Below, in pieces: positions 5,449 through 6,645 of a stretch of 6,645 nt of DNA; position 1 is the stretch's first letter, and each line of letters opens with the position of its first letter. Position numbers and translations under genes: made by a program. The notes under the pieces were generated by a model, which saw only the letters and a list, made by a program, of their open reading frames with translations, did not search any database and had not been told where the DNA came from. The DNA is from Rubrobacteraceae bacterium (lineage in GTDB: Bacteria > Actinomycetota > Rubrobacteria > Rubrobacterales > Rubrobacteraceae): assembly GCA_021156345.1 (NCBI GenBank), contig JAJNDJ010000042.1:1-6645 (forward strand), written 5' to 3'.

Positions 5449-6645
5449 GTGCGGATACTCGACGAGCGCCGCGAGGCGCTGGTAGAGCGGGAACGGGAGC
5501 TTCTAGAGCGGCTGGTATCCTTCCTCAAGGACTTCGGTGCTCCCTCGGAGGACATTGATCTCGTCCAGCGAGCGCACCAGGACCTCGAGGAGTTGTTCTT
5601 GCTGGTCATCGTGGGCGAATTCAATTCGGGTAAGTCCGCGTTCGTCAACGCGTTGCTCGGGGCCGACATCTCCGAGGAGGGCGTCACACCGACAACGGAC
5701 CGCATCACGCTGTTGCGTCACGCTGGCAAGCCCGTCGAGAAAGGGCGAAGCGACGGGGTTCTGGAGAAGGGGTATCCCAACGAGTTCCTGCGAGAGATCG
5801 CCATCGTCGATACGCCTGGGACCAACGCGATCATCCGCCATCACGAGGAGCTTTCCAGGGGCTTCGTGCCGAGGAGTGATCTGGTGTTGTTCGTCACTTC
5901 CGCCGAGCGGCCCCTCACTGAGAGCGAGCGCGGGTACCTCGAGCTCATCCGCGACTGGGGGAAGAAGATCCTGCTCGTCATCAACAAGGCCGACCTCCTG
6001 GCCGACGAATCGAAGGTCGAGGAGGTTCGCACCTTTGTGGACGGCGGCATACGTTCGGCCCTCGGCCTGACGCCCCCGATCTTTTTCGTCTCTGCTCTCC
6101 TTGCCCGCAAGGCCAAGGCGGCGACGAACGCCATGGAGCGTGACGCCCTCATGAAGGCCAGCGGCTTCGCGGAGCTCGAAAGCTACGTCGAGGACCTGCT
6201 CGATGAAGGTGGTAGGGTCCGGTTGAAGATGGAGAGCCCACTCGGGGTGGTCGACGAGCTGAACCGGCGTTACAGGGGAGCGGTGGACGAGCGCCTGGCG
6301 CTCCTCGAAGAGGACTTCAGGACCGCGGAGAACGTCGAGTCGCAGCTCGAACTATACAAGGAGGACATGGGCAGGGACTTCCAGGCGCGGATAGCCGAGA
6401 TCGAGAACATAGTCTTGAAGATGAACGAGCGGGGCGATACCTGGCTGGAGGAGAACATCCGCTTCGCCAACATCCGCGAGCTCTTCCGCCAGGAGAAGGT
6501 GAGCGAGCGTTTCAAGCGGGAGGTCGTCGCAGATACCGAGGAACTCGTGGACGAGCGGGTGGACGAGCTCATAGACTGGATGGTCGACAGGAATCTCAAG
6601 CAGTGGCGCATGGTCGTCGAGTACGTCAACCGCCGCCGCCAGGCC
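5449..6645 (+). CDS. Bacterial dynamin-like GTPase (3' end outside window)
   Basis: The frame is open from GTG at 5449 to the window edge: 399 codons without a stop, so the protein is partial. All GTPase motifs are present. The P-loop is 'GEFNSGKS' (56-63), switch I threonines lie in 'GVTPTTD' (78-84), G3 is 'DTPGTNA' (121-127), and G4 is 'NKAD' (179-182), with a 'VSA' (214-216) in the G5 position. The '[15 protein letters not shown]' P-loop and 'DTPGTN' are hallmarks of bacterial dynamin-like proteins rather than Era or EngA. A charged helical leader (1-50) precedes the G domain, and from about 260 a long, highly charged helical region begins, as expected for the stalk or neck bundle. The membrane-binding paddle or transmembrane pair, if present, would lie beyond the window. 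Such proteins bind and remodel membranes in a GTP-dependent way. The exact role here is unknown. Confidence 0.93.
   Translation, partial: MRILDERREALVERERELLERLVSFLKDFGAPSEDIDLVQRAHQDLEELFLLVIVGEFNSGKSAFVNALLGADISEEGVTPTTDRITLLRHAGKPVEKGRSDGVLEKGYPNEFLREIAIVDTPGTNAIIRHHEELSRGFVPRSDLVLFVTSAERPLTESERGYLELIRDWGKKILLVINKADLLADESKVEEVRTFVDGGIRSALGLTPPIFFVSALLARKAKAATNAMERDALMKASGFAELESYVEDLLDEGGRVRLKMESPLGVVDELNRRYRGAVDERLALLEEDFRTAENVESQLELYKEDMGRDFQARIAEIENIVLKMNERGDTWLEENIRFANIRELFRQEKVSERFKREVVADTEELVDERVDELIDWMVDRNLKQWRMVVEYVNRRRQA

Noticed and set aside
4844..5485. Plus-strand open frame of 213 codons over the aldo/keto reductase
   Set aside because: It is antisense to an enzyme with a complete catalytic tetrad and crosses into the dynamin-like gene; no domain content.
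5537..6070. Plus-strand frame of 177 codons inside the dynamin-like gene
   Set aside because: Serine- and arginine-rich frame-shifted reading of the GTPase domain, whose true frame contains all G motifs.

Overview
The window looks like chromosomal DNA of a GC-rich bacterium, probably an actinobacterium and most likely a Rubrobacter-like lineage. The reasons are high GC, several GTG starts with clear Shine-Dalgarno sequences, tight gene spacing, and the combination of AcuB, AcuC, ClpS and a bacterial dynamin-like GTPase. The lineage is inferred from general character, not from a marker gene. No tRNA, rRNA, CRISPR array, transposase or phage gene was seen.

Left block, minus strand (about 83-3098), read right to left: acuB (CBS-CBS-ACT protein), acuC (class I/II HDAC-type lysine deacetylase, start overlapping the end of acuB), clpS (N-degron adaptor of the Clp protease), and a SUKH/SMI1-KNR4 domain protein. 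The acuB-acuC pair matches the last two genes of the Bacillus subtilis acuABC operon. There, AcuC removes the acetyl group that AcuA places on acetyl-CoA synthetase. No acuA-type acetyltransferase lies in the window. clpS follows after about 60 bases, with a possible promoter of its own. The SUKH gene is probably an accessory tail gene. Bases 1-82 hold only its downstream flank and no supported gene.

Middle (3099-4177): a 76-base divergent promoter region separates acuB from an unrecognised 124-aa protein gene on the plus strand. That gene appears to be leaderless, with an extended -10 box ending seven bases before its ATG. It converges, with only 3 bases between stop codons, on a compact two-gene minus-strand unit encoding a Dabb-domain protein followed by a single-domain rhodanese with an intact CxxGxRS active-site loop.

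Right block (4178-6645): a 189-base gap contains a 28-codon candidate micro-ORF and a hairpin just beyond the aldo/keto reductase stop. The reductase (minus strand, GTG start) is transcribed divergently from a bacterial dynamin-like GTPase (plus strand, GTG start, perfect TATAAT and GGAGG) that runs off the window end after 399 codons.

Most of the window is housekeeping or metabolic in type: acetyl-CoA synthetase deacetylation, N-end rule proteolysis, sulfur transfer and carbonyl reduction. The least explained items are the orphan leaderless gene, the SUKH protein with its long C-terminal extension, and the dynamin-like GTPase. I did not find convincing evidence of a wholly new system.
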